Assembly (NCBI RefSeq): GCF_028369105.1
Contig: NZ_JAQNDO010000001.1
Span: 7,534,501-7,598,500, forward strand
From: Polyangium mundeleinium
Lineage (GTDB): Bacteria > Myxococcota_A > Polyangia > Polyangiales > Polyangiaceae
Direction of reading: 5' to 3'
DNA: 64,000 bases
Shown: positions 24,671 through 33,447 of the stretch, one piece after another
How positions within the stretch are numbered: the first letter of the stretch is position 1
Layout: each line of letters starts with the position of its first letter
Position numbers and translations under genes: made by a program
The notes under the pieces: model-generated
What the model saw: only the letters and a program-made list of their open reading frames with translations
Told to the model about the DNA's origin: nothing
Databases searched by the model: none

Positions 24671-25812
24671 TGCCCGAGAGCGGCCCCTCGAGCACACGCA
24701 CGCGCGTCCTGCCGATCGCCGAGCGCCTCGACGCAGACACGCAGTACGCGGGGCGCGGCGTCACGATCGCGTTCCTCGACTCGGGCTTTTACGCGCACCC
24801 CGATCTTACGACGCCGTACAATCGCATCGCCGCCTACCACGACCTCTTCGCGCCGCGCGCGGGGCTCGAAGCGCTCGAGCGCTCGGACGTCTCGTCGTGG
24901 CACGGCATGATGACGAGCGTCGTCGCCGCGGGGAACGGCGCGCTCTCGGCGGGGCAGTTCCGCGGCCTCGCCTGGGAAGCGAACGTCGTGCTCGTGAAGG
25001 TCGGCTCCGCGCACCGCATCGTGCACGACGACATCCGGCGTGGCCTCGACTGGGTCCTCGCGAACCGCGAGCGTTACGGCATCCGCGTCCTCAACATCTC
25101 GTGCGGCGGCGACTACGAAGAATCGTTCCTCACCGATCCGCTCTCGCGCGCGGCCGACGAAGCCTCACGACAAGGCATCGTCGTCGTCGCGGCGGCCGGC
25201 AACGCGGGGCACCTCGCCGATCACCAGGTCCTGCCGCCGGCCAGCGCGCCGAGCGTGATCGCGGTCGGCGGGCTCGACGACGGCGGCGCGGGGCAGCGAT
25301 CCCAGCACTATCACTCGTCGTACGGGCTCACCATCGACGGCTTGCAGAAGCCCGAGCTCATCGCGCCGGCGATGTGGGTCGCGGCGCCGATCCTCCCCGG
25401 CACGACCACGGCGGCCGAGGCGCGGCTCCTCAAGCGGCTCGACGAAGCCTCGGACGACAAGCTCTTCGATCGGCTCGCCGCGCACGCGGGCGCGGACGCC
25501 GATCTCGACGCGATCGCGGGCCGCCGCGAGCCGTACCTCGTGCGCCAGATCGTCGCGGCGAAGCTCCGCGATCGGAAGGTCCTCTCGGGCCACTACAAAC
25601 ACGTCGACGGCACGAGCTTCGCGGCGCCGATCGTGGCGAGCGTGGTCGCGCAGATGCTCGAAGCGAACCCCGCGCTGCGCCCGCACCAGGTGCGGCGTAT
25701 CCTCATGACGACGGCGCGCGGCACGCCGGGGATCGCGCTCGAACGGCAGGGCTGGGGTGTGGTGCAGCCGCGCGCCGCGGTGGAAGCGGCGCGCGGCATG
25801 CGCGCGGGCTAG
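24670..25812 (+). CDS. Cytoplasmic subtilisin-family (S8) serine protease
   Basis: 380 residues with the full S8 triad: Asp37 in AFLDSGFYAHPD, His78 in SSWHGMMTSVVAAGNG and Ser316 in GTSFAAPIVASV. The oxyanion region is VVVAAAGNAGH. There is no signal peptide or propeptide, so it should act inside the cell. A ~60-residue acidic/charged insertion separates the N- and C-terminal parts before the Ser motif (KRLDEASDDKLFDRL). The ATG at 24670 shares a base with the stop of the phosphatase, indicating coupling. Target unknown; regulation through phosphorylation state is an inference from context. Confidence 0.93.
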   Translation: MPESGPSSTRTRVLPIAERLDADTQYAGRGVTIAFLDSGFYAHPDLTTPYNRIAAYHDLFAPRAGLEALERSDVSSWHGMMTSVVAAGNGALSAGQFRGLAWEANVVLVKVGSAHRIVHDDIRRGLDWVLANRERYGIRVLNISCGGDYEESFLTDPLSRAADEASRQGIVVVAAAGNAGHLADHQVLPPASAPSVIAVGGLDDGGAGQRSQHYHSSYGLTIDGLQKPELIAPAMWVAAPILPGTTTAAEARLLKRLDEASDDKLFDRLAAHAGADADLDAIAGRREPYLVRQIVAAKLRDRKVLSGHYKHVDGTSFAAPIVASVVAQMLEANPALRPHQVRRILMTTARGTPGIALERQGWGVVQPRAAVEAARGMRAG

Positions 25813-25818
25813 CGCTCG

Positions 25819-27057
25819 TTACTGACCGAAGAGACCCCCAAACGGGTTCGGCGCGCCGCCCGTCATGCGCCACGAGTTCGCCGTCTGCTGCACGATCGGC
25901 AGGCGCACCATCGGGTGCGGGTGCGTGCGCTCGAAGTTGAAGACGATCGTCGCGGGCGTGAGCTGATCGAGGTTCGCGAAGAACTGCAGCGTGAGCACCG
26001 CGCCGCCCTCGGTCATGCGGTAGCCGTTCTGGCGACGCGCGCCCGCGGAGAGGAGGTTGTTCGTCCCGGCGACGTCGGCGGCGATCTCGTTCGGCTGGTT
26101 GAACGCGGGGAGCGTGCGCGAGAGCAGCCTGCCGAGATCGGCGGGGTTCACGCCGCGGCTGCCGCCCTGGTTCGCTGTGCAGCCGAGGTGCCCGAGGTGA
26201 TGGTGACCGAGCTCGTGGCCGAGCACGAAGCCGACCTGCTCGTCGAAGAGCTGGTGCTGGCGCTGCACCTTGCGCGCGTCGATCTGCTGCACGGGATCCA
26301 CGAAGCCCACGGGCGGCTTCACCATGGCGCCCTTCTGTGCGAGCAATCGGAGGTACTCGTCGAGCTTGCGCGTGCCGAAGATCTCGTCGTTCGCCTTGTA
26401 CTGCGCGATGTACGCCTCGATCTCGAGCAGGCCGTCGGTGATGGCCATGAGCGGCAGCCCCTGATCGTCACACGCGGCGAACGCGTTCACCTCGCCGGGC
26501 GTGGGATCGGCGACGAAGGGGATGTCGCGGACGATGGACTGCTTGTTCGCGGGCAACGCGGCGATGAGCTCGCCCATCACGACGCCGGCCTGGCTGCGCA
26601 GCCAGTTGATGTCGCCGAGGTTGATCGGATCGTTCAGCGGCGTGGTCGGGATCCCGCCGGTCGTCGGCGTGCCCGTCGTCGGCGTGCCCGTCGTCGGCGT
26701 CCCGGTCGTGGGGAACGGCCAGGGAAAACCGGGGAATGGGCTCGTGGTGGGCTGGGGCGCGGGTTGCTGCGGCGTCGTCTGCGGCGGCTGCTGGGGATAC
26801 CCTTGCTGGGGATAGCCCTGCTGCGGGTAGCCCTGCTGCGGGTAACCTTGCTGCGGGTAGCCTTGCTGCGGGTAGCCTTGCTGCGGGTAGCCTTGCTGCG
26901 GCGGGTACTGCCCTGCCGGGGGCTGCGCCTGGCCGTAGGTCGGCTGCCGGGATTCGCGCTGGCAACCTGCGACGAGCGCCGAGGACAGGGCAAGCGCCGA
27001 GGCGCAGAGCGTCAGGATCGGAAGGGGGCCGCGGGGTCGCGACGCGAACGAAGGCAT
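25819..27057 (-). CDS. M48-type metalloprotease lipoprotein with PQQGY repeats
   Basis: About 412 residues from ATG 27057 (27069 is also possible). A lipoprotein signal ends in LVAGC. A disordered region carries seven YPQQG-type pentapeptides and four GTPTT units, then a globular part with the metal motif [11 protein letters not shown] and a downstream Glu in [12 protein letters not shown] as third ligand. That spacing is as in M48 peptidases, which remove damaged or unfolded envelope proteins. Late in the protein [12 protein letters not shown] resembles the family's H-P-x-x-x-R segment. It is likely anchored in the outer membrane. It lies 7 bases from the convergent S8 gene. Confidence 0.85.
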   Translation of the reverse strand: MPSFASRPRGPLPILTLCASALALSSALVAGCQRESRQPTYGQAQPPAGQYPPQQGYPQQGYPQQGYPQQGYPQQGYPQQGYPQQGYPQQPPQTTPQQPAPQPTTSPFPGFPWPFPTTGTPTTGTPTTGTPTTGGIPTTPLNDPINLGDINWLRSQAGVVMGELIAALPANKQSIVRDIPFVADPTPGEVNAFAACDDQGLPLMAITDGLLEIEAYIAQYKANDEIFGTRKLDEYLRLLAQKGAMVKPPVGFVDPVQQIDARKVQRQHQLFDEQVGFVLGHELGHHHLGHLGCTANQGGSRGVNPADLGRLLSRTLPAFNQPNEIAADVAGTNNLLSAGARRQNGYRMTEGGAVLTLQFFANLDQLTPATIVFNFERTHPHPMVRLPIVQQTANSWRMTGGAPNPFGGLFGQ

Positions 27058-27256
27058 ACGGACGAGCATAACCCATGGACGGACATCGAGCCAAACGAGC
27101 CAAAGGAGGCACGTTTGCAACCGATCGAAGGGGGCTCGGGGGGTCCGATCGGGGAGGCGAACGCGTCCGGGGTCGAGAGCCCCCGCAACCGGCGCAAGGC
27201 GTGGGCCGCGCGACGGCCCCGGGCGAGCCTCACGAGGGAGCGCGGAAGCGCCTCGT

Positions 27257-27928
27257 TCACTCTGTGACGATGCACGTGACGAAGAAGTGGCCGTTCGCGT
27301 CCTTCATGCATTCCGGCAGCCCTGGCGCGGCCCCGCAGAGCACATCGTCCAGGCATCCGCACATCGCGTCCGGCGACTGGCAGGCCGCAGGGAGCGGCTT
27401 GCACCGGTGAGAAAAATTGATGCGCTCGCAATACTCGGTTCCGTTCTCGCAGAGGACCGGACCGCATGCGAAGGGATCCGCGGGCGCCTGACAGCCGTCC
27501 TGCGAGCCCACGTCGACGCCCGACCGGTACACCTCACACGCGTTGATGTAGACCTGGCCGTTGCAGCCGCACGTGATCGCCATCGACGCACCGGCGCAAT
27601 CCTTGGGCCTCGGCGTGCAGGTTCCGAGCACGCCGCCGCCCGGACAGGTGCCCTCCGGGGCATCACAATACACGTTGTTGCCGCACCACGTCGCGTACGT
27701 GCCGTCGCAGGACTTCGGGCCCCCGGCTCCCCCTTGCCCGCCCGAGGAGGACGACGACGCACTGCCGCCGCCCGCGCCCCCGCCGGCGGCGCCCCCCTCG
27801 CCGCCGCCCCCGCTGGAGGCCCCGGTCGAGGTGGATGAGGGGGAATCTCCTGCGCTCTCGGTGCAGGCCGGAGCGGCGCAGGTGAGGAGGAGGAAGAAGA
27901 GACCTACGGTGCATGCGGTGATGCGCAT
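27257..27928 (-). CDS. Secreted lipoprotein with Kazal-like cysteine domain
   Basis: 223 residues. The signal peptide ends at the Cys in CAAPAC; a Ser/Gly-rich linker follows. A cysteine-rich module has [18 protein letters not shown], the pattern of Kazal inhibitors and follistatin-like repeats (C-x-C-x-G-x-x-Y-x-N-x-C). Another cysteine-rich part follows, [16 protein letters not shown] and [15 protein letters not shown]. Myxobacteria have many such Kazal-containing lipoproteins of unknown role. It might inhibit proteases or only be structural. The gene is divergent from the Cys/Pro-rich gene at 28312. Confidence 0.7.
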   Translation of the reverse strand: MRITACTVGLFFLLLTCAAPACTESAGDSPSSTSTGASSGGGGEGGAAGGGAGGGSASSSSSGGQGGAGGPKSCDGTYATWCGNNVYCDAPEGTCPGGGVLGTCTPRPKDCAGASMAITCGCNGQVYINACEVYRSGVDVGSQDGCQAPADPFACGPVLCENGTEYCERINFSHRCKPLPAACQSPDAMCGCLDDVLCGAAPGLPECMKDANGHFFVTCIVTE

Positions 27929-28311
27929 TTCTGATGAATATCAACCGCTGGGGTAATGTCCACACCGCCCTTGCTTTCCAGTCGGTATGGGCGGACTTGC
28001 AATGTGAGGGTCGAACCGCAACGTCCAGGGACGGTCGTGCGCCGTTCCTCGCGCAATGCTCCGCTTCCGAAAAGGATGTCTCCCGCGAATCACCTCGTTC
28101 GCATGCGCCTACCCTCTCCTCGCCTTGCCCATATCCCACCTCCAGCTACACTGGTCCTCATCATTCCTCACCGAGGCGTCGCCCGCAGGCGCGCACGGTC
28201 TGAGGGTGGAACGAAACCGTGAGCGGCGGACGGTGCCGGCGCCGAGGGGCGAGGTGTGCGCTCGTCGGACGGCGCCGTCCGCTGTGAGCAGGGAATTGGG
28301 GGAGGTCCATC
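27929..28311. promoter_or_regulatory. 383-base divergent intergenic region, candidate promoter at 28125-28152
   Basis: This stretch separates two divergent lipoprotein genes and is less GC-rich than its surroundings. A -35-like TTGCCC (28125-28130) and a -10-like TACACT (28147-28152), spaced by 16 bases, point rightward. Its distance to the ATG at 28312 (about 150 bases) would leave a long leader. I see no other conserved site, so this is a candidate only. Confidence 0.35.
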
Positions 28312-29097
28312 ATGACGAAGCGATGGAACGTGATTTGGGTGATCTTTGGCAGCTTGGCGGCGATGGGCGTTGGCTGCGATGCAAACGATCCGGCCGACGA
28401 GGGCACGGTGCGCAGCACGAGTGATGAGGTGGGCGAGGCCTGGGGGGGGACGCCCATTGGCGACGTGCCTGGTCCGCCCCGGGGGGGGTGTCGGGGGTTC
28501 CATTGCGCCTCCGAGCTTCCGCCGGGCCGCTGCATCTACGACAGGGACTGCCCGTTCGCGTGCGTGTTTCCCGCGGACGGCTGCGATGCGGGGCTCGACG
28601 AGTGCCTCGGATATTGCCTCGCGGGCGACCAATGCATCAGCGACCTGTCCTGCGCGGGCGGCCAGCGCTGCCTCGATTGTGCGGTCTCGCCGTACAGCGC
28701 GGCTTGCGTCGAGGTCTGCGAGCCGATCGTGCCGCTGCCGCCGCCGCCGCCGATCGAGCCCCCGCCGCCTCCGCCGCCGGTCGAGCCCCCGCCGGTGGTG
28801 GTGGTGGAGCCTCCGCCGCCGCCGGTCGAGCCGCCGCCGGTCGTGGTGGAGCCCCCGGTGCAGGAGCCCCCGGTGCAAGAGCCTCCGGTGCAAGAGCCTC
28901 CCGTGCAGGCGCCGCCCGTGCAGGAGCCTCCGGTGCAGGCGCCTCCGCCGCCTCCGCCGCCGAAGGATGATTGCCCCAACGACAAGCCGCCCAAGACCGG
29001 CACCGGTGGCAATGGCACCGGGCAGCAGAGCCAACTGCCGCCTGCGCCTCCGCCTCCGCCTCCGGCGAGCGGCTCGGATCTCCAGATCCCGCGCTGA
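28312..29097 (+). CDS. Cysteine-rich, proline-rich lipoprotein
   Basis: 261 residues. The signal ends at the lipobox GVGC (residue ~22). About 130 residues follow with 16 or more cysteines in spacings that suggest disulfide knots (FHCASELPPGRCIYDRDCPF, CLGYCLAGDQC, CAGGQRCLDC). A long Pro-rich stalk then holds five-residue repeats of PPVQE/PPVQA and PPVV and ends in Gly/Pro. This looks like a surface or matrix protein projected by a rigid stalk. The 15-base units of the stalk are almost identical and could change in copy number. A strong hairpin terminator follows the stop. Function unknown. Confidence 0.7.
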   Translation: MTKRWNVIWVIFGSLAAMGVGCDANDPADEGTVRSTSDEVGEAWGGTPIGDVPGPPRGGCRGFHCASELPPGRCIYDRDCPFACVFPADGCDAGLDECLGYCLAGDQCISDLSCAGGQRCLDCAVSPYSAACVEVCEPIVPLPPPPPIEPPPPPPPVEPPPVVVVEPPPPPVEPPPVVVEPPVQEPPVQEPPVQEPPVQAPPVQEPPVQAPPPPPPPKDDCPNDKPPKTGTGGNGTGQQSQLPPAPPPPPPASGSDLQIPR

Positions 29098-29110
29098 TGC
29101 ATTGAAATGA

Positions 29111-29145
29111 AAAAGGGCGCGAGGGATTCGTCCCCGCGCCCTTTT
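29111..29145. terminator. Bidirectional intrinsic terminator, TTCG loop
   Basis: A 15-pair stem with one bulge (AAAAGGGCGCG pairs with CGCGCCCTTTT, then GGGA/TCCC) closes a TTCG tetraloop. A-runs and T-runs at the ends serve both strands. It sits between the convergent Cys/Pro-rich gene (ends 29097) and the M15 peptidase gene (ends 29167). Confidence 0.9.
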
Positions 29146-29166
29146 CGTTCTCGCCTTCCCCGTGAA

Positions 29167-30114
29167 TCAGTGCGCGTGGTCCGAGCAGGCCTCGTGCTCG
29201 AGCTCCGGCTGCGCCTCGACCGCGTCGATCGGCAGCGGCACGAAGAACTCCGGATCGTTCGGGTCACGCGAGAAGGCCTCGGCCGCGCCCTCGATCTCGC
29301 CGTCCTTCCCGTCGTACATGATGGCCGAGCCGCACGTCGCGCCCTTCGCGAAGCCGGCCGCGGGCGACTTCTTCATGCGCGCCTCCGTCTGCGGGCCCCA
29401 CGCGCCGTCGACCGAGATCGTATCGGCCGGGTTGTTGCGGTTCCACAATCGCTGGAAGGCCTTCACGTCGAGGCCCTTGTAGCTCACCGCGCCCGCGCCC
29501 GCGTAATCGAAATGCACCGCGTCGCTCGACCCGAGCCACTTGAAGCCCTTGTTCGTCAGAATGGTCTTCCACGCGCTGTATTCGCTCACGTCGAGCGCGA
29601 GGCCCGTCTCGTGATTGCTCGCGCCGGGCTTCGCGGCGAGGCTGATGCTGCAGCGGCCCGTCTGGTACCAGTTGTACAGCATGTATTGCTGCGCCACGGT
29701 CCGGAGCGCCGAGTTGATCGTCATCGACTTGCTCGGGTTCGCATTGAGCGCCGCCACGAGCTTATCGGCCGCGGGCTTCTCCAGATACGCGAACGTCGCG
29801 CTGCCGAACGTCACGTTCGACGTCTTCGTGATCGGCACGTACGCGTCGGGGTTCAGGCACCGCGCCTCGGCGATGATCTGGAGCGAGAGCCCCTTCACGC
29901 TCGAGGTCGAGCAGCTCGACGCCGCCGCCTGCGCGACGGTGCTGCCGGCCACGGCCTCGTCCGCGGTATCGGTCGGCTCGGGGGATTCCGCCCCATCGGC
30001 CTCCGCGCCGAGCTCCTCGGGAGGAGCTTCGGCAATGCAGCCCGCAAACACGGGCGTGGCGACAAGGGCAGCGGCGAGGGCAAGAACACGGAATTGGGTC
30101 GGGCGAGCGTTCAT
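29167..30114 (-). CDS. M15-type D,D-peptidase with peptidoglycan-binding domain
   Basis: 315 residues from ATG 30114, which follows a GAGAGG. A signal peptide/lipoprotein leader (VFAGC) and an acidic linker come first. The M15/VanY-like peptidase domain has GASNHETGLALDVSEYSAW (H-x6-D zinc ligands) and SSDAVHFDYAGAG (third His). A PG_binding_1 helix bundle follows: VKAFQRLWNRNN and VDGAWGPQTEARM. It probably cleaves or trims D-Ala-containing peptides in the envelope or of other cells. The order is peptidase first, wall-binding last. It shares the terminator at 29111-29145 with the convergent gene. Confidence 0.9.
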   Translation of the reverse strand: MNARPTQFRVLALAAALVATPVFAGCIAEAPPEELGAEADGAESPEPTDTADEAVAGSTVAQAAASSCSTSSVKGLSLQIIAEARCLNPDAYVPITKTSNVTFGSATFAYLEKPAADKLVAALNANPSKSMTINSALRTVAQQYMLYNWYQTGRCSISLAAKPGASNHETGLALDVSEYSAWKTILTNKGFKWLGSSDAVHFDYAGAGAVSYKGLDVKAFQRLWNRNNPADTISVDGAWGPQTEARMKKSPAAGFAKGATCGSAIMYDGKDGEIEGAAEAFSRDPNDPEFFVPLPIDAVEAQPELEHEACSDHAH

Positions 30115-30351
30115 GCCAGCCTCTCCAGCATGAGGCGTGCCGGACGCACGCGAGGCCTTTTCTCGTCCCATCGCCTCGAATGGACGCGGCAATGAGGTGG
30201 ATCGACGATGTACCAGGTGGAAAAAGGATCCACATTCCCGCCCGCGCCGACGCAATCGCGCGCACCTTGGCGGCGTTCGAAAAAAACTTCACACCGGCGG
30301 AGCTTCCGCGTAGAGGTGGGCCGGCGGGCCTGAAAGGCTCGCCATCTCGCG

Positions 30352-31023
30352 ATGCTCCCCCTCCCCTTGCCGTTCCCGCGCGTAAAGATTTGCTGCATCG
30401 CCTCCGAGGAAGAGGCGTGGATGGCCATTCGCGCGGGCGCCTCCGCCCTCGGCCTCGTCGGTCCCGTCCCGAGCGGGCCGGGCGCCATCACCGAGGAGCA
30501 GATCACGGCCATCGCGACCCGCGTCCCGCCCGGCGTCGCCACCTTCCTCCTCACGAGCCACCAGGACGCCGGCGCCATCATCGAGCAGCAGAAGCGCTGC
30601 CGCACGAGCGTCGTGCAGATCCTCGATCGGCTGGTCTCGGGCACGTACGAGGAGCTTCGCGCGGCGATGCCCGGCATCGGCATCGTGCAGGCCGTGCACG
30701 TGATGGGCGACGAGGCCATCGACGAGGCGATCGGCCTCGAAGGCAAGGTCGACGCGGTCCTGCTCGACTCGGGCAACCCGAACCTGCCCGTCAAGGAGCT
30801 CGGCGGCACGGGGCGCACGCACGATTGGCAGATCAGCGCGCGGCTCTGCGAGCGCGTGCGGCTGCCGGTCTACCTCGCGGGCGGCCTCCGATCGGACAAC
30901 CTCGCGACCGCGATCCGCACCGTGCGGCCCTTCGGCGTGGACCTCTGCAACGGCGTGCGCACCGACGGCAAGCTCGACCCGGCCAAGCTCGAAGGCTTCT
31001 TCGCGGCCCTGCGCGCCGGCTGA
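30352..31023 (+). CDS. TrpF-like (phosphoribosylanthranilate isomerase family) protein
   Basis: 223 residues in a TIM-barrel with TrpF landmarks: VKICCIAS at 11-18 with the catalytic-type Cys14, LLDSGNPNLPV with the catalytic-type Asp139, the phosphate loops LGGTGRTHDW and LAGGLRSDNLATAI, and PFGVDLCNGV. TrpF converts N-(5'-phosphoribosyl)anthranilate in tryptophan synthesis. The SPR segment that normally carries an Arg contacting substrate is here VPSGPGAI, and the usual VQLHG is VQILD. No other trp genes are present. So it may be an active variant or a paralogue with another substrate. Confidence 0.72.
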   Translation: MLPLPLPFPRVKICCIASEEEAWMAIRAGASALGLVGPVPSGPGAITEEQITAIATRVPPGVATFLLTSHQDAGAIIEQQKRCRTSVVQILDRLVSGTYEELRAAMPGIGIVQAVHVMGDEAIDEAIGLEGKVDAVLLDSGNPNLPVKELGGTGRTHDWQISARLCERVRLPVYLAGGLRSDNLATAIRTVRPFGVDLCNGVRTDGKLDPAKLEGFFAALRAG

Positions 31024-31026
31024 GCG

Positions 31027-32508
31027 TCAGTCGTCGGCGCCCGGATTCTTGATCCGCCGCACGAGCCCGCGCACCGTGTTCATGCCGAGCAGGCGCGTGA
31101 ACAGGACGAAGCCGACGACGGCCGAGAGCACGGTCAGCCACAAGGGCACGTGGAACAGGAGCTTGCTCCACGTCGCCCACGCCTCGTTTCCGACGAGATC
31201 CCGCCACGCGAAATCGAACGAGGGGAGCGTCTCCCGCTCGAAGATCCCGATCACGAGCCCGACCGGCGTGAGGACGAGGGTCAAGAACGCGAGCACCTGG
31301 TTCAAGAGATCGGCGCGTTTGTCCGAGAGGTACTCGTCGATCTCGGTGATCTCGCCCTTCACCTCCTCGAAGAGACCGCCCACGTCGAGCGCGCTCCGCA
31401 GCCCGCAGTAGAACCGGTCGTGCCGCTCCTCCGAGCTGATGTGGCCGAAGCTGAACTTCGCCGTGTACTGCAGGAGCGCGAGCCGCAAGCGCCCGAAGAT
31501 GCGGCCGTCGGGGCGGTTCGACATGCTCGCGCAGGCCGACGAGAGCTCCAGCAAGAAGAGCCGCTCGTGCTCGATGAGCACCCATTTGTAGATGTACCGA
31601 TCGAGCATCGTGGACTCGAACTGCGAGAGCAGGCCCTTCGCGTCGATCGGCCAGATCATCCACGTCACGCCGACGGGCGAGAACACGCAGAGCTCGCGCG
31701 CCGAGGGCTCCCACATCGCCGGGTGCCCCTCGATGCGGCAGTCGGCCGCGGACGGGTCGATCGGCTGATCGCTGCCGTGCGCGAGCCGCAGCCGATGCCG
31801 GGACGGCGCGTCGGGCAGGCCCTCCGTGTAGATCACGTTCACGCTCATCGGGTTCGGCCAGCTCCCGATCGGCGCGTCGAGCATCACATCGGGGATGAAG
31901 AGCTTCAGCCAGTGCCGGATCGTCGTGTCCTCGAGCGCGGCCTCCTCGCCCATCGCGACGAGCGGATGCGGCTTCATCTCGCCCTCTTTGCCTGCCTTCT
32001 TGCGCGGCATGCTCTCCGGCAGGAGGTGCGTCATGCCGCGGCGCACCACGGCCGCGTAGAGGTCCTGGAACGCCGTCAACGTGGGCGACGTCGGCTTGAT
32101 GCCGACCACGACGAACACGTAGCCCGTCTCGATCACGAAGAGCCGTGGCGGCGTGGTGATCTTGCACGGCATCCCGCCGTTCTTGTCCTTGCGTGCCTCC
32201 TTCGACGCGGGCGCGGCGGCGTCGGGTTTGTCCGCGTCCTGCTTGCCCGCCTCGGCCTCGGGTTTTGCCTTCTTCGGCGCGCGCTCGAAGATCCACGTCG
32301 CGCGTGGATCGAAGAGGTTCGCGAGCTTGCCCGTGGGCTCGTAGGCGCGCAAAAGCCGCCCGTCGCGCACGTGGATGTTGAGGTGCGGCAAGAGCGCCGG
32401 ATCGTCGATCTTCCTCGGCTTGAAGTCGCCCCGCGCGAGGAGCTTCTTCTCGTAGGCCTCCAGGTCGAACGTGCCGTCGAGCCCGTCCGGGTGGCGGTAC
32501 GAGACCAC
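31027..32508 (-). CDS. Large cytoplasmic domain with two C-terminal membrane helices
   Basis: 493 residues from the only in-frame standard start seen, GTG 32508. A large soluble part with no motif I can name precedes a charged coiled helix (VKGEITEIDEYLSDKRADLL) and two membrane helices at ~400-425 and ~455-480. This CorA-like topology ends with a basic tail. A GMNT string occurs after the second helix, not at the end of the first as in CorA, so ion transport is not supported. The frame stays open upstream of 32508 with Pro/Glu/Lys-rich codons to the end of the neighbouring gene, and no RBS is evident. Function unknown. Confidence 0.6.
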   Translation of the reverse strand: MVSYRHPDGLDGTFDLEAYEKKLLARGDFKPRKIDDPALLPHLNIHVRDGRLLRAYEPTGKLANLFDPRATWIFERAPKKAKPEAEAGKQDADKPDAAAPASKEARKDKNGGMPCKITTPPRLFVIETGYVFVVVGIKPTSPTLTAFQDLYAAVVRRGMTHLLPESMPRKKAGKEGEMKPHPLVAMGEEAALEDTTIRHWLKLFIPDVMLDAPIGSWPNPMSVNVIYTEGLPDAPSRHRLRLAHGSDQPIDPSAADCRIEGHPAMWEPSARELCVFSPVGVTWMIWPIDAKGLLSQFESTMLDRYIYKWVLIEHERLFLLELSSACASMSNRPDGRIFGRLRLALLQYTAKFSFGHISSEERHDRFYCGLRSALDVGGLFEEVKGEITEIDEYLSDKRADLLNQVLAFLTLVLTPVGLVIGIFERETLPSFDFAWRDLVGNEAWATWSKLLFHVPLWLTVLSAVVGFVLFTRLLGMNTVRGLVRRIKNPGADD

Positions 32509-32674
32509 GAGGTAGAGCGTCGACTTCGGCCCGATCGGGGCCTCCTTCGCCTGCGGCTCCGCGGGCGCCTTGGACTCCCTCGGCTCCTTCCGCTCTTTGG
32601 GCTCCTTCGAAGGCCTCGGGCCCGGCTCGGGCGCGATGGAGGGGGCCGTCGCGCGGGCCGGAACCTCGGCGTCG

Positions 32675-33373
32675 TCACTGGATTTCGTACGTCCTCCGCA
32701 GGTAGTCCACGATGTCGGCCGACTCGAACATGTCCACGCCCGTGTTCGGGTCGTGGAGGAAGGGCACCTGCATCTTGCCCGACCGCGCGAGGAAGGCCTG
32801 ACGGCTCGGGCTGCCCTTCGCCACGTTGTGCAGCCGGTACGGGATCTCCAGCGTGGAGAGCACTTCCCGCGTGATGCGGCAGAACGGCGAGGCCTCGAAG
32901 CTCCAGAGCTCGAGCGGCTTTTCGGGCGCGCGCGAGGGGCGCGCGAAACCGCCGAACCCCGGGCGCCAGGCTGACGCCAGCATCGCCGTCGCGTCCGTGA
33001 GCGGGCCGAGGCGCAGGGAGATCGGCACCTCGCCGTCGCCGTAGACGCGGAAGAGATACGCGAGGATGTCGTTCGACTCGTACATCGCGACGCCCGTGTT
33101 CGGGTCGACGAGGAACGGGAACTGGTGCTTGCCGCCGCGCTCCTTGACGATCGGGCGGAAACGGCTTCCGCCGCGCGGGCACGGGTAGATCATCGCCTCG
33201 AGGTCGAGGATGCTGAGGCCTTCGCGCACCTTGCGGCAGTACGGACAGCCTTCGAACTCGTAGAGCTCGAGCAATTTGTCCGGACGCTCGCCGAGGTGTC
33301 CGGAACGCAAGCCCCCGCCGAGGCGCGCCAGCGTGGCGGCGAGCGAGGTCACGACGTCGAGGGTTCGATTCAT
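32675..33373 (-). CDS. Protein with two tandem glutaredoxin/GST-N-like domains
   Basis: 232 residues from ATG 33373, with AGGAG close upstream. The sequence holds two copies of a thioredoxin-like half. Copy one has LYEFEGCPYCRKVREGLSIL and later FPFLVDPNTGVAMYESNDIL. Copy two has LWSFEASPFCRITREVLSTL and VPFLHDPNTGVDMFESADIV. The first keeps a CxxC, the second has only the second Cys. Such tandem GST_N proteins occur in bacteria and plants; they are probably thiol-redox or glutathione-binding, with unknown partners. No GST C-terminal helical domain is present. Confidence 0.85.
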   Translation of the reverse strand: MNRTLDVVTSLAATLARLGGGLRSGHLGERPDKLLELYEFEGCPYCRKVREGLSILDLEAMIYPCPRGGSRFRPIVKERGGKHQFPFLVDPNTGVAMYESNDILAYLFRVYGDGEVPISLRLGPLTDATAMLASAWRPGFGGFARPSRAPEKPLELWSFEASPFCRITREVLSTLEIPYRLHNVAKGSPSRQAFLARSGKMQVPFLHDPNTGVDMFESADIVDYLRRTYEIQ

Positions 33374-33447
33374 GGACTCCTGGTTACGTGATTCCGGGGC
33401 AGAATTGAAGTGCCGAGGGCGCATGCGCGGTCCAAGCTGCGGGCGCC

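Noticed and set aside
31027-32508. CorA-type magnesium channel, suggested by a GMNT string
   Set aside because: The string lies after the last helix rather than at the end of the first, and the N-terminal domain does not resemble CorA.
32675-33373. A complete glutathione S-transferase
   Set aside because: There are two N-terminal thioredoxin-like halves and no GST C-terminal domain.
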